Assembly (NCBI RefSeq): GCF_028816455.1
Contig: NZ_CP118246.1
Coordinates: 3,362,501 to 3,426,500, forward strand
DNA: 64,000 nt
DNA from: Devosia algicola
GTDB taxonomy: Bacteria > Pseudomonadota > Alphaproteobacteria > Rhizobiales > Devosiaceae
Reading direction: 5' to 3'
The notes below the pieces were generated by a model. That model worked only from the letters and a program-made list of their open reading frames with translations. It was not told the origin of the DNA and made no database searches. Of the stretch, positions 29,995-40,507 are shown piece by piece. The first letter of the stretch is position 1. Each line of letters starts with the position of its first letter. The translations under genes were made by a program, and so were the position numbers.

Positions 29995-30963
29995 TGCACG
30001 TACTTATCGCCCCCCTTGCGCTTTTGATCGAACGCTACACCGGTTATCCGTCGCACCTGATGAATGCCATTGGCCATCCGGTCATCTGGTTTGGCAAGGC
30101 TCATTGATTATCTTGAAGCCCGCGTCGATCGCCGTGAATGCATTGCCCAACAACGACGCGAAGCGGGCATAATCAGCATGGCCGTCCTGCTTGGCGTCAC
30201 CCTTCTGGCGGCACTTCTTGTCCAGCAGTTGACCCGCCAGATTCCACAGGGATGGCTGCTCGAAATGCTGCTGGCGACCCCTCTGCTTGCGCAAAAGGAA
30301 CTTGGACGAGCGGTCGCCGCTGTCGCTGAGGCCCTCGACTTTTCGCTCGACGCTGGTCGAGACGCTGTCAGCCAGATCGTTGGTCGCGATCCTGACCGCC
30401 TGGATGAGGCCGAGATTAGTCGTGCCGCCATTGAGACTCTTGCCGAAAGCACCTCGGATGGCGTCGTTGCGCCCTGGTTCTGGCTTGTACTTTTCGGCCT
30501 GCCGGGGATCGTCGCCTACAAGGCGATCAACACCGCCGATTCAATGGTAGGTCATATGAACGAACGATATCGCGACTATGGATGGGCAGCAGCAAAACTC
30601 GATGACCTTGTAAACTGGATCCCGGCCCGGCTCAGCGCGATCCTGATAACTGCTGCTTGTTTTATCGTCCCCTACGCCAGTCCCGACCGAGCTTGGGCAA
30701 CAGCTGGTCGTGACGCCGTGAACCACGTCTCACCCAATTCAGGTTGGCCCGAGGCCGCCTTTGCCGGGGCGCTCGGCTTGTCATTGGGCGGGCCACGCAA
30801 CTATGACGGAGAAACCCTCGATTTGGCAATAATGGGGGAGGGCAAGCGCGCCCTTGCAGCAAGCGACATATTGCGCGCGCTCCAACTCTACCGGGCGACC
30901 TTGAATATTCTCCTCGCTCTGAGCGTAATTGTCGCGCTGCTGATGCTGTCGGCTCTTGGCTAG
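29994..30963 (+). CDS. cobD: Adenosylcobinamide-phosphate synthase, one frameshift
   Basis: CobD/CbiB membrane enzyme that attaches the aminopropanol-derived arm to cobyric acid. The N terminus [22 protein letters not shown] with HPVIWFGK is family-like. The frame breaks at AGGCTC 30097-30102, and one base fewer continues as GKLIDYLEARVDRRE. Later motifs include TLAESTSDGVVAPWFW and KAINTADSMVGHMNERY (about 165-180). The total is about 322 residues with several membrane helices. It converges on cobU with four bases of overlap. Confidence 0.94.
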
Positions 30964-31516
30964 AATTTTGTCAGCGGTCGACCGGACGGGTCAACCGTCT
31001 GCCCCTTTAGCGTCATCGGCAATCCGGCGGTGACGAAATATACATCGGCACACACTTCCGCCAATTGCTGGTGGGTCGATCCAGCTAGATCCCGAAATAT
31101 GCGCGCCAGTACGTTGTCAGGTACGATGCCTTGGCCAACTTCGTTCGACACCAGAATAATTCTGCAATCCTCGATTTTTGCCAACGCGGACTCGAGGCCA
31201 TCAACAGCGTCCGCCACGCTTTCATTGGCGCCCAGAAGGTTTGAGATCCACAGCGTCAGGCAGTCAACCAGAATCACGTCGTGGTTACTGGCGGCGCGCA
31301 ACAGGCCAGGGGCGATGTCCAGCGGCTCCTCAATGGTGGTAAACCGTTGATCGCGCGTCCGTTGGTGATTGCCGATCCGCTGGCGCATTTCTTCATCCAG
31401 GGCCTCGGCGGTTGCCAGATAGGCTGGATGTTGTCCCGCCCTAAGTGCCAACCGTTCAGCAAATCCGGTCTTTCCAGAGCGGGCACCCCCAAAACGAGTA
31501 CATGGCCGACCATCAT
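30960..31516 (-). CDS. cobU: Adenosylcobinamide kinase / phosphate guanylyltransferase, one frameshift
   Basis: Bifunctional enzyme (CobP/CobU) that phosphorylates adenosylcobinamide and transfers GMP from GTP in the nucleotide-loop branch. The start MMVGHVLVLGG (ATG at 31516, GGAGAG upstream) is joined to ARSGKTGFAERLAL only if the C run at 31496-31500 has one more base, giving the P-loop GGARSGKT and about 185 residues. The conserved VDCLTLWISNLLG and VSNEVGQGIVPDN motifs follow. The gene faces cobD and lies divergent to the sugar-kinase gene. Confidence 0.93.
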
Positions 31517-31685
31517 TTTCTCTCCTTGGAGGTCGCACTTGCGCTCAGCGCAACCTTGCCATGAACAAACAGGCTCTTCGCCTGCCAATTTTGTCCCTTA
31601 TCCTACTTTCGTCTAATGATCTTTCGCACTATGGTCCGCGCGAATTATTCGATGTAGGTCCAGCATATAGGACGGAGTGGGAAGC

Positions 31686-32567
31686 GTGCCCAGATATTAT
31701 CTCGGCGTAGACGGTGGTGGCACCAATTGCCGCGTCCGTCTGGCCAACGAAAATCTCGAGACGCTTGCAGAAGTCCGCAATGGCCGGTCCAACCTGCAAA
31801 TTGACGATGGCAACCCTGCTTATGCAGCGATTAGTGCCGGAACGCGTGAAGTATTCGAAAAAGCCGGGCTCGACTATGCTGCCACCGCCAGTACACATGC
31901 CTGTTTTGGCATGGCCGGCGGTCGACTGATTTCGGCTCGTGAAGAATTTGCAACCCGCAATTGGCCGTTTGCCCAGGTGCGGGTCTATGATGATATCGAC
32001 ATCGCCCACGCTGGCGCTCTGGGTGGTGAGGATGGCGCCGTCATAATTGTTGGCACCGGCTCGGCGGGCCTGGCCATCATCGATGGCCAGCGTCATCAGA
32101 TAGGCGGTTGGGGATTTGAGATTGGCGACCAGATGTCGGGTGCGATATTGGGGCGGGAGCTTGTCCGAATTGCTGTCGAGGCCGCGGATGGCCTTGCTCA
32201 CGAATCCGCACTCACCAAGGCGGTGATTGCAAAGCTCGGCGGCAACAATGACGCAGTGATGGACTGGTCATTCGATGACAACCGCAACCCGGCCGACTAT
32301 GGCGCGTTGATGCCGATGTTCATTGACTACTACCAGCAGGGGGATGCGGTCGCCATCAAACTGATGGAGTTGCAACTCACCTACATTGATGCTTATGCCA
32401 ATTGGTTCAAGGCGCGCGGCGCCAAGGTCATGGCAATAGTTGGCGGATTCGGGCAAGCCCTGTTTCCGTTACTTGAAAAGCGCTATGGCAGTTTTGTTGT
32501 CATGCCCAAATTTGAACCACTGCATGGCGCCCTGATCCTAGCCAAGCAGAATTTCGCGCCGGCCTGA
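31686..32567 (+). CDS. BadF/BadG-type sugar kinase (N-acetylglucosamine/glucosamine kinase-like)
   Basis: Member of the ASKHA ATPase fold. The phosphate-1 motif YLGVDGGGTNCRV is at residues 5-17, the adenosine-side GTGSAG at about 122, and GGWGFEIGDQMSG at about 139. The length, about 293 residues, fits GlcNAc or glucosamine kinases of this family. Start choice is between GTG 31677 and GTG 31686; the latter has GGAG eight bases upstream. It lies 27 bases upstream of zwf, so it probably supplies a phosphorylated hexose to the pathway that follows. Substrate specificity is inferred. Confidence 0.8.
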   Translation: MPRYYLGVDGGGTNCRVRLANENLETLAEVRNGRSNLQIDDGNPAYAAISAGTREVFEKAGLDYAATASTHACFGMAGGRLISAREEFATRNWPFAQVRVYDDIDIAHAGALGGEDGAVIIVGTGSAGLAIIDGQRHQIGGWGFEIGDQMSGAILGRELVRIAVEAADGLAHESALTKAVIAKLGGNNDAVMDWSFDDNRNPADYGALMPMFIDYYQQGDAVAIKLMELQLTYIDAYANWFKARGAKVMAIVGGFGQALFPLLEKRYGSFVVMPKFEPLHGALILAKQNFAPA

Positions 32568-32594
32568 ACCTTGCATTGAAGGGACTATTCTATC

Positions 32595-34080
32595 GTGTCC
32601 AGCCGTATTATTCCAGTCCAGCCATTTGATTATGTTGTGTTCGGCGCCACGGGCGATTTGACCAGGCGCAAGGCTCATTCCTGCGCTCTATTATCGTTTC
32701 AAGGACGGTCAGTTCGACGAACAATCCCGGATTATCGGGGTATCGCGTTCAAAATTGAGCGACGCGGATTTCCAGAAGGTAGCACGCACCTCCGTCAATG
32801 AATTTGTCGGCAAGGAATATCACGACAAGGCGGTTATCGACCGTTTCGTCTCGATCTTCTCCTACATCGTCAATGACGTAAGCAATGAGGCAGGCTGGGG
32901 CGATCTCAAGGGAGCGTTGCGTGAAGATCCCAAAATCGTTCGTGCCTTTTATCTGGCTGTAGCGCCAAATCTGTTTGAGCCGATAGCGGAATATCTGGCC
33001 AAGAAGAAATTCTATCGCCGTGATTCACGCGTTGTCATCGAGAAGCCCTTGGGCCACGATCTGGAATCGTCGGTGGAAATTAACGATGGCGTCGCCAAGA
33101 TTTTCCGTGAGGATCAGGTCTATCGCATCGATCATTACCTCGGTAAGGAAACGGTCCAGAACCTGTTGGCGTTGCGATTTGCCAACATGCTGTTCGAGCC
33201 GATATGGAACTCTGCCCATATCGACCACGTCCAGATAACCGTGGCCGAAACTGTCGGTGCAGGCACGCGCGGCTATTATGACGAGTCGGGTGCCTTGCGC
33301 GACATGATCCAAAATCACATGCTGCAACTATTGTGCCTGGTGGCTATGGAACCACCGGCATCGGACGATGCCAATGCCTTGCGCGATGAAAAACTCAAGG
33401 TCCTGCGCTCGCTCAAACCAATAGCCAATGGCGAGGTCTCGAAAATGACCGTACGCGGCCAATATCGCGGTATTTCCTCGGAAACCGTGTCGGTCAACGG
33501 TTATCAGGACGAACTGCCCGACGATAAGAAGGGAGTCGCACGGAAACGTTTGTCGCGGTCAAAGCGGAGATTGAAAATTGGCGTTGGGCGGGCGTGCCCT
33601 TTTATCTGCGCACCGGCAAGCGCATGGCCAAGCGGGTGTCCGAGATCTGCATCCAGTTCAAACCCATTCCTCATTCGATCTTTGATCACGCCGAAGGGGC
33701 GCCGCGATCCAATAAGGCTCATTATTCGATTACAGCCCGACGAGGGCGTCAAACTGATGATGATGATCAAGGATCCCGGCCCCGGTGGCATGCGCTTGCG
33801 CGAGGTGCCGCTCAATCTGAGCTTTGCCCAGACCTTCGCCGAACGTACGCCCGAAGCCTATGAGCGCCTGCTGCTTGACGTGATTAGAGGCAATCAGACC
33901 CTGTTCATGCGCCGCGATGAACTTGAGGCGGCATGGAAGTGGGTCGATCCAATCCGCGAGGCGTGGGAGGCTTCGTCCGATCCAACCCAGATATATACGG
34001 CTGGCACCTGGGGGCCCACAGCCTCGATAGCCTTGATCGAGCGGGATGGTCGCACCTGGCATGAGGACGAACTGACGTGA
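32595..34080 (+). CDS. zwf: Glucose-6-phosphate dehydrogenase, three apparent frameshifts
   Basis: Oxidises glucose-6-phosphate to 6-phosphogluconolactone with NAD(P)+. From the GTG at 32595 it reads the cofactor motif [11 protein letters not shown], then breaks at AGGCTC 32671-32676; one base fewer gives [14 protein letters not shown]. The active-site [14 protein letters not shown] (about residues 174-187) is intact. A second break near the G run 33531-33533 needs one more G to reach [17 protein letters not shown]. The third, AGGCTC 33715-33720, restores [13 protein letters not shown]. The total is about 494 residues. pgl starts inside the stop (GTGA). Confidence 0.93.
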
Positions 34081-34772
34081 GCATTGACCGGCGCAGTTTC
34101 GAGGGTCGATTGGCACTCGCCAAGGAGTTGGCGAGCAATGTTGCCAGCCACATTAATACGTCGATCGAGGCCAACGGCGTAGCCGCGATTGCCGTATCGG
34201 GGGGATCGACTCCGGTCCGGTTCTTTGCGTCCCTTGGCAAGCACAAGGACATAGACTGGTCCAAGGTCATTGTTACCTTGGTGGACGAACGTTGGGTCGG
34301 TGAGACCAGCGACCGCTCCAACGCCATGCTTGTAAATGAGCGCATGTTGCAAGGCCCCGCAGCAATAGCGCGTTTTTTGCCGCTTTATACTGGTGGTCAA
34401 ACACCCGACGCTGCCGCCATCGAGCGCACCAACGCGTTACTGGCCGATTTGCCACGCCCATTTTCGGCTGTAGTTTTGGGCATGGGGACCGACGGCCACA
34501 CCGCGTCGTTCTTTCCCGGCGGCAACACATTGAGCCAGGCGCTCTCCAGTGAGGGACCGGCCTTGGCCATTGAGGCCCCAGGTGCTGGCGAGCCACGCGT
34601 GACCCTGACATTGCCATATCTACTCGATACCGACGCGCTTTATCTACACATTGAGGGCGATGAAAAGGCCAAGGTGCTCGAAGTCGCCCTCGGCGATGGG
34701 CCGGTTGAAGACATGCCCATTCGAGCCGTATTGCGCGCCGGAAAGCCTGTAACCGTCTATTGGGCGCCTTAG
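34077..34772 (+). CDS. pgl: 6-phosphogluconolactonase
   Basis: Hydrolyses 6-phosphogluconolactone to 6-phosphogluconate. The 231-residue product of the DevB/Pgl family shows AIAVSGGSTPVRFF (about 37-50), VTLVDERWVG (about 64-73) and VLGMGTDGHTASFFPG (about 132-147), the sugar-phosphate isomerase-like signature. The start is GTG at 34077 overlapping the zwf stop. A stem-loop separates it from edd. Confidence 0.94.
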   Translation: MSIDRRSFEGRLALAKELASNVASHINTSIEANGVAAIAVSGGSTPVRFFASLGKHKDIDWSKVIVTLVDERWVGETSDRSNAMLVNERMLQGPAAIARFLPLYTGGQTPDAAAIERTNALLADLPRPFSAVVLGMGTDGHTASFFPGGNTLSQALSSEGPALAIEAPGAGEPRVTLTLPYLLDTDALYLHIEGDEKAKVLEVALGDGPVEDMPIRAVLRAGKPVTVYWAP

Positions 34773-34778
34773 GCTCCT

Positions 34779-34803
34779 GGGGCGATCCCCAATTGATCGC
34801 CCC
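34779..34803. other. Stem-loop between pgl and edd
   Basis: Perfect nine-base stem GGGGCGATC / GATCGCCCC with a seven-base loop and no T run. It may stabilise the zwf-pgl end of a processed transcript rather than terminate it. Confidence 0.5.
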
Positions 34804-34835
34804 GGCCGCTCCAGCCGCCCGTGAAAGGAGCAATC

Positions 34836-36652
34836 ATGACCGTGCAAAAAGCCATTCAGGACGTAACTGACCGCATCGCGGCCCGTAGCCGTGAAACGCG
34901 TCGCGACTATCTCAATCGACTGAATGCCGCCAAGGAAGCCGGCGTTTATCGCTCACGACTTTCCTGCGGTAACCTCGCCCATGGCTTTGCCGCCTCCAGC
35001 CCCTCCGAAAAAGCTGCGTTGGCGGGTAACAAGACGCTCAATCTGGGTATCGTCACCAGCTACAATGACATGTTGTCAGCGCACCAGCCGTACCAGAGCT
35101 ACCCTGACATCATCAAGGCAGCTGCACGCGAAATTGGTGCTACCGCGCAGGTTGCAGGCGGCGTGCCAGCCATGTGCGACGGGGTAACCCAGGGGCAGCC
35201 GGGCATGGATCTGAGTTTGTTCTCCCGCGATGTCATTGCCATGGCGACGGCTATTTCGCTGAGCCATAATATGTTTGATGCTGGCGTTTTTCTGGGCATT
35301 TGCGACAAGATCGTGCCGGGATTGCTGATTGGCGCGCTGACCTTTGGGCACCTGCCAGCTGTTTTCGTGCCTGCCGGGCCAATGCCCTCGGGGCTGCCGA
35401 ATGATGAAAAATCGCGCATTCGCCAGGCTCTATATGGAAGGCAAGGTGGGTCGGGCCGAGCCTGCTGGAGGCTGAGGCGAAATCGTATCACTCGGCAGGA
35501 ACCTGCACCTTTTATGGCACCGCCAATTCCAATCAGATGCTGATGGAAATCATGGGCCTGCATCTGCCGGGCGCCAGTTTTGTCAATCCGGGCACGCCGC
35601 TGCGCGATGCGCTGACCCAGGAAGCGACGCGCCGGGCGTTGTCGTTGTCGGCGCAGGGCAACAATTATACCCCGGTCGGTCACGTCATCGACGAAAAGGC
35701 CATCGTCAACGGCCTTGTGGGGTTGCATGCGACGGGGGGGTCGACCAACCACACAATGCACCTGATCGCCATTGCGGCGGCGGCAGGGCTGACGGTGACA
35801 TGGGACGACATGTCCGATCTGTCCGATGCCACCCCGTTGCTGGCACGAGTCTATCCCAATGGCGTTGCTGACGTGAACCATTTCCACGCGGCGGGTGGTA
35901 TGGGCTTTCTCATTCAGGAACTGCTTGGCTCCGGCCACCTGCATGAAGACGTCAAGACGGTTTGGGGCACAGGCCTGTCCGGCTATTGTGTCGAAGCCAA
36001 ACTGATCGAGGATAAGTTGAGCTTTGAACCGGCGCCCAAGGAGTCGGCGCTACCCAAGGTTCTGGCTTCGGCAAAGACGCCGTTCCAGCCAACGGGTGGG
36101 CTCAAGCTGTTGACCGGCAATCTTGGTCGCTCGGTGATCAAAGTGTCGGCGGTCAAGCCCGAGCATCGGGTAGTTGAAGCGCCTGCCCGGGTGTTTCATG
36201 GGCAGGAGGGCTTGCAGGAAGCGTTCAAGGCGGGTGAACTGACGGGCGATCTGATCGCTGTCGTGCGGTTTTCCGGGCCGCGGGCGATTGGCATGCCGGA
36301 GTTGCATAAGCTGACGCCGGCGCTGGGGCTGTTGCAGGACCGCGGCTTCAAGGTGGCGCTGCTGACCGACGGGCGGATGTCGGGGGCGTCGGGCAAGGTG
36401 CCGGCGGCGATCCACATGACGCCCGAAGCCATGGATGGCGGCGCGATTGCCAAGATCCGCGACGGCGACATGATCCGGCTCGATGCCAATGAAGGAACGC
36501 TGCAATTCCTGGGCGATGAGCGCGAATTCTTCTCACGCACCCCGGCCACCGAGGATCTGCGGCCCCAGCATTTCGGCATGGGGCGCGAATTGTTCGCGGG
36601 CATGCGCAGTCTGGTGGGCGTGGCCGACCGGGGCGCCAGCGTCTTTCAATAA
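34836..36652 (+). CDS. edd: Phosphogluconate dehydratase, two apparent frameshifts
   Basis: Entner-Doudoroff enzyme, [4Fe-4S] dehydratase of the IlvD/Edd family, giving 2-keto-3-deoxy-6-phosphogluconate. The ATG at 34836 follows GAAAGGAG. The frame breaks at AGGCTC 35425-35430 and GAGCCT 35458-35463, only 33 bases apart. One base less at each restores [25 protein letters not shown] and gives about 604 residues. Cluster-associated Cys residues appear in [16 protein letters not shown] and [12 protein letters not shown]. The C-terminal [19 protein letters not shown] is conserved. The partner aldolase gene eda is not in the window. Confidence 0.95.
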
Positions 36653-36654
36653 GG

Positions 36655-38482
36655 CTAGCGCGTCCGCCCGAACAGCCTTTCTATGTCGCGCTTTTTGAGT
36701 TCGACATAGGTCGGGCGGCCGTGAATGCACTGGCCCGAATGGGGCGTCGCCTCCATATCGCGCAACAGCGCATTCATTTCATCGACCCGCAGGCGGCGGC
36801 CCGAACGGACCGAGCCATGGCAGGCCATGCGCCCGATAATGGCTTCCATCCGGTCGCTCAGTGCGGTGGTGGTTTCCCACTCGGCCAGCCCGTCGGCGAG
36901 ATCGCGGATCAACCCCTCAATATCGGTTTGCCCAAGCAAGGCCGGGGTCTCGCGCACCGCAATGGCGCGGGCACCGAAGCGCTCGATATAAAGACCGAAA
37001 CGCTCAAAGTCGGCGGCGGCATCCTCAAGGCGGACGCAATCTTCCTCGGGCAGGCTCGATAATGACGGGAATGAGCTGGGCCTGACTGGGCACCGGCCCG
37101 GACGCCAACTGGCTCTTGAAACGCTCATAAACCAGGCGCTCGTGGGCGGCGTGCTGGTCAACCAGCAATAGCCCGTCACCATTCTGGGCGATGATGAAAT
37201 TGTCAAACATCTGGGCGCGGGCGGTGCCAAGCGGGTATTCGACGAGCCCCGCCGGTTCGCCCTCCTCAACCCGCCCGCTCGGCTCCGTAAACCCGGCAAA
37301 GCCGCGCTCGACGGGGATTGCAGAGGGGCGCGACCCATAGGCCAACGGCGTTTCGGCCAGAGGCGCGGGAGAGATTGGCCCAGCGGTGGAAGCGGGGGCG
37401 AGCGCCGGGGCCGGGGCGACGGCGTTGTCGTAAACGGGGGCGGTAAAGGCCCCCATGACATCTTCGGCAACGCTGGTTGAAGCCTTGAAACCGGCGTGGG
37501 TCAAGGCCTCGCCGATGGCGCGAATGACGGCGCTGCGCACGCCACCGGCATCGCGAAAACGCAGTTCGGCCTTGGCGGGGTGCACATTGACATCAACCTC
37601 GCCCGGATCGACCGCCAGATAGAGCGCAATGACGGGAAACCGGTCGCGGAAGGTGAAGTCGGCGTAGGCGGCGCGAACCGCCCCCATCAGGACCTTGTCG
37701 CGCACCGAGCGGCCATTGACGAAATAGAACTGGCTGAGCGAATTGGCGCGGGTATAGGTGGGCAGGCCCGCCAGACCGGCAACGACAACGCCGTGCCGGG
37801 TGGTGGCCAGACGGACCGCGTTCCGGGCGAAATCATCGCCAATGACCTGCGCCAACCGTCCGGCGAGCGCGCCATCGCCAGTGACAGCGGGCCAGTTGGC
37901 GGTGCTGCGGTCCGATCCGTTGAGAACGAAATGGACTTCGGGATTGGCCATGGCCAGACGCTTGACCACGTCGGTAATGGCGGTGGTCTCGCCCCGGTCG
38001 GTCTTGAGAAATTTCAGCCGGGCCGGAATACGGGCAAAGAGATTCTTGACCTCGATGATGGTGCCGCGATTCATCGCCTGGGGCAGGGGGCCATGCTTGT
38101 TGCCGCCCAAGACATTGAGCCGCAGACCGGTTTCAGCATCGCGGGTGCGGGTTGAAATGCTCAGTTCGGCCACCGAGCCGATGGAGGCCAGCGCTTCGCC
38201 GCGAAAACCAAGGGTGCGAATATCGTCAAGCGCGGCGTCGCCCAATTTGGAGGTCGCGTGCCGCTCGACCGACAGCACCAGATCGCGCGCATCCATGCCG
38301 TGGCCATCATCCTCGATGCGGATCAGGCTCTTGCCACCCCCGGCGGTGGTAATGACAATGCGGCTGGCCTCTGCATCGATGGCGTTTTCGACCAGTTCCT
38401 TGACAACGCTTGCGGGGCGCTCAACGACTTCGCCCGCCGCAATGCGGTTGATCAGATCATCAGGTAATTGCCGGATCGGCAT
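36655..38482 (-). CDS. mutL: DNA mismatch repair protein MutL, one frameshift
   Basis: Couples mismatch recognition to strand incision. The N-terminal GHKL ATPase has [27 protein letters not shown] and [10 protein letters not shown] (residues about 12-105). A Pro/Ala-rich linker (about 345-400) leads to a C-terminal domain with [12 protein letters not shown], which fits the DQHA(X)2E(X)4E endonuclease motif, and [11 protein letters not shown], so this is a nicking-type MutL. The frame breaks at AGGCTC 37052-37057; one base fewer gives [15 protein letters not shown] and about 608 residues. AAAGGAG precedes the ATG at 38482. It converges with edd, with two bases between the stops. Confidence 0.94.
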
Positions 38483-38599
38483 GCAGCGATTCTCCTTTGC
38501 GCCAGCATAGGGGATCGCCACACGGTTTCCGACCCGCTTTGCATTTTGCCCACGACCAAATGCCCGCCCGGCGCAAACCGGCGGTTTTAAAAAGATTGC

Positions 38600-38661
38600 C
38601 ACATGCGGCGAGAACCGGCCTCATGTGATTTTTAAGTGCGAGACTGGTCTCGCCGCATGTG
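38600..38661. repeat. Perfect 14-bp inverted repeat
   Basis: CACATGCGGCGAGA at 38600-38613 pairs exactly with TCTCGCCGCATGTG at 38648-38661 around a 34-base spacer that contains a further TCATGTG. As RNA it would form a strong hairpin about 120 bases upstream of the mutL start. Confidence 0.75.
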
Positions 38662-38732
38662 ATGGGCTTTCCGGACTATGGAGCGCTTTGTTCCGGCCTT
38701 GCCGGACAAACCCGTCACACGGACCCAGGAGC

Positions 38733-38822
38733 GCGCGACCGCCTCCCTCCCATCTGCTCTCCCACGGACCGTTCGTCGCGACCCCGCAATCGCGTGGGGA
38801 GTGAGGCTAGTATGGGGGAGGT
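38733..38822. repeat. REP-like element with CTCCC...GGGGGAGG arms
   Basis: CCGCCTCCCTCCCAT near the left edge and ATGGGGGAGG then GGCGG at the right form imperfect complementary arms. The inner part holds CGCGACCCCGCAATCGCG. The arm resembles the palindrome at 2917-2935. Confidence 0.5.
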
Positions 38823-38890
38823 TTTGGCGGTGGGGATAAGTTTTGCTTGGGGGCAGGAGTGGTTTTGGCGGGTCGCTGACCTTCTACCCG

Positions 38891-39003
38891 CCCCGGGTCA
38901 TTCCGGCGGAGGCCGGAATCCATCATGATATGCACCAACCCGCCGTGAGGGCGGGAATATCTCACAATGGACCCCGGGTCACGCCCGGGGTGACACCGAG
39001 AGG
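38891..39003. repeat. Cluster of short palindromes
   Basis: Three adjacent stems: ATTCCGGC-ggag-GCCGGAAT (38900-38919), CCCGCC-gtga-GGGCGGG (about 38940-38956) and ACCCCGGG-tcacg-CCCGGGGT (38971-38991). These have the look of alphaproteobacterial intergenic palindromes (REP-like). Confidence 0.65.
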
Positions 39004-39157
39004 GGAGACTCAGCGGACACGATTGTCAGCAAAGAGGCTCTCAATTGATAGCGGATACTATCGGGAGGGGCATGGGTTCTATTGGGGGGCACCCTGCTTG
39101 GTCGGAAGCACGATGCTGACCGACAACGGGAAACGGCCCAAGATATTGACGCGGTTC

Positions 39158-40456
39158 CTATGCCTGCAAACATTGTACAATGACATAAGATAAGCTGTCC
39201 CACATGGATGCGAGATGCTCCGGCGATGGCGCAAAATTTGGGGAGTGTACGTAGCGGTTCAGCGTATCTGCAGATATGAGCTTGTCTGACTGTTTGAATT
39301 TCGTTAACACCCCGAGCTGCTTTTTGTCCAACTTTTCTGCGGCGGCCAAGTGTTTACCAACCTTTTCAAGACGCGCAGCTAGTTTGTCCTGATCGTTGAT
39401 AGGTACCTGCTTCTGGACAATATAGTTCTCGACTGCCAGTTCGAGTAGGACACGGAACATCACCGAAATCGCGTTGGGGTGCTTTGCCAACTCTAGGTGA
39501 AATTGAAGGCTCCTCCCAAACTTGGTGATGTCGCTGCAATCGGCCGGGCCAGATGAGTGAATAATCGACATGCGGAATTAGCGTTGTTCGAAGCGTTGGT
39601 TTGGGTGGTTTGCCGGGTTTAACTTTGCCCGTCGTGTTTTTTGTTCCTCTTACAGTAGCAGGTAGAGAATGATGGGCCGTGGGAAGGACGCCCTCACGAT
39701 CAAGGCTGTCAAGGTAGGCGCGCTTGCCGTCCACATCCCAAACTTGGGCAAGGACAAGCTTTTTTCTGACAAGTCGCTTGCGACCCTCGCCATTGCGTCA
39801 ACCGACGCAGCCTCGTTGTGGGTAAACTCGAAGCGCCCCTTGCTCACGCTAAACCCAAGTCGATTTCTGAACGGCTCGGCTGACAATAACCGGTTCATCG
39901 TCGAGCGCGGTATCTTTTTCTTAGGAAGCTTACCGGCTTCTTTGAGCAGCTTTTCAATCTCGTCCGAGACATTTATTCCACTACCTTGCCCGGTTCGCCC
40001 GACGAAAGTGGCTTTCATGCGATCGTCCCACGTCAGCTGTCCGACGCCATTCTGCGTTCCAGTATGTCGTCTGAACAAGATTTCATCGACGCGGTGGGGG
40101 TCTGTCTCCACTTGGCATTCAACCTGTTTGGGAAAAGTCCCTGTGAACAGCGATCGCTGCTTAGCAAAAAAGGTCTGAAGTTCGGCTGTGGGCGCTCTTC
40201 TGGGCTCATTGAGTAACTTGAGGCAAGTGATGCGTCGGTTCCCGTCAAATACAGTGAACTTGTTGCCCTGAGGACTGACCAGCGGAATCTCGAAAATTCG
40301 GCCCTTTTCGGTAATATCTTTTGCAAGGTTCCGCATATGCGCCTCGCGATGGTTAAAAAGCCACGCAATTGCCATCGGTTCGCTCTCCAACTCGCCGTGC
40401 CGGTCGTTCGCCTTGTTAATTTGGAGGTCGTTTAGGTTGATATTTCGAATTGGCAT
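39158..40456 (-). CDS. ParB/sulfiredoxin-like nuclease-fold protein, two apparent frameshifts
   Basis: The N terminus (MPIRNINLNDLQINKANDRHG) and FTVFDGNRRITCLKLL (about residues 74-89), with the DGNRR motif, identify a ParB/Srx-like fold found in DNA-binding NTPases and some defence and plasmid proteins. The ATG at 40456 follows AAGGGGGAGCCT. The chain breaks at the T run 39760-39765 (one more base gives SEKKLVLAQVWDVDGKR) and at AGGCTC 39507-39512 (one base fewer gives VWEELQFHLELAKHP). Joined, it is about 432 residues. The C-terminal 120 residues are helical-looking with no family I recognise. GC content is lower than in the flanks. No catalytic role can be stated. Confidence 0.7.
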
Positions 40457-40507
40457 AGGCTCCCCCTTTTTAAGAGCCACCGTCCGCTGTTTGCGGATCG
40501 GGACTAT

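Larger units (their letters stand above)
38483..39157. other. Non-coding, repeat-rich stretch between mutL and the accessory module
   Basis: About 675 bases with no ORF that looks like a protein. It holds the inverted repeats listed separately at 38600-38661, 38733-38822 and 38891-39003. The remainder (39004-39157) has no recognisable gene, tRNA or terminator. It separates core mutL from the lower-GC genes that follow. Confidence 0.7.

Noticed and set aside
28529..36652. Treating cobQ, cobD, zwf and edd as true pseudogenes
   Set aside because: All catalytic motifs are kept, there are no nonsense substitutions, and a single-base correction at a shared motif (or a homopolymer) restores full length in each.
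38659..39193. Plus-strand open frames in the repeat-rich region after mutL
   Set aside because: They run through palindromic repeats, lack ribosome sites and have unnatural composition, so they are most likely non-coding.
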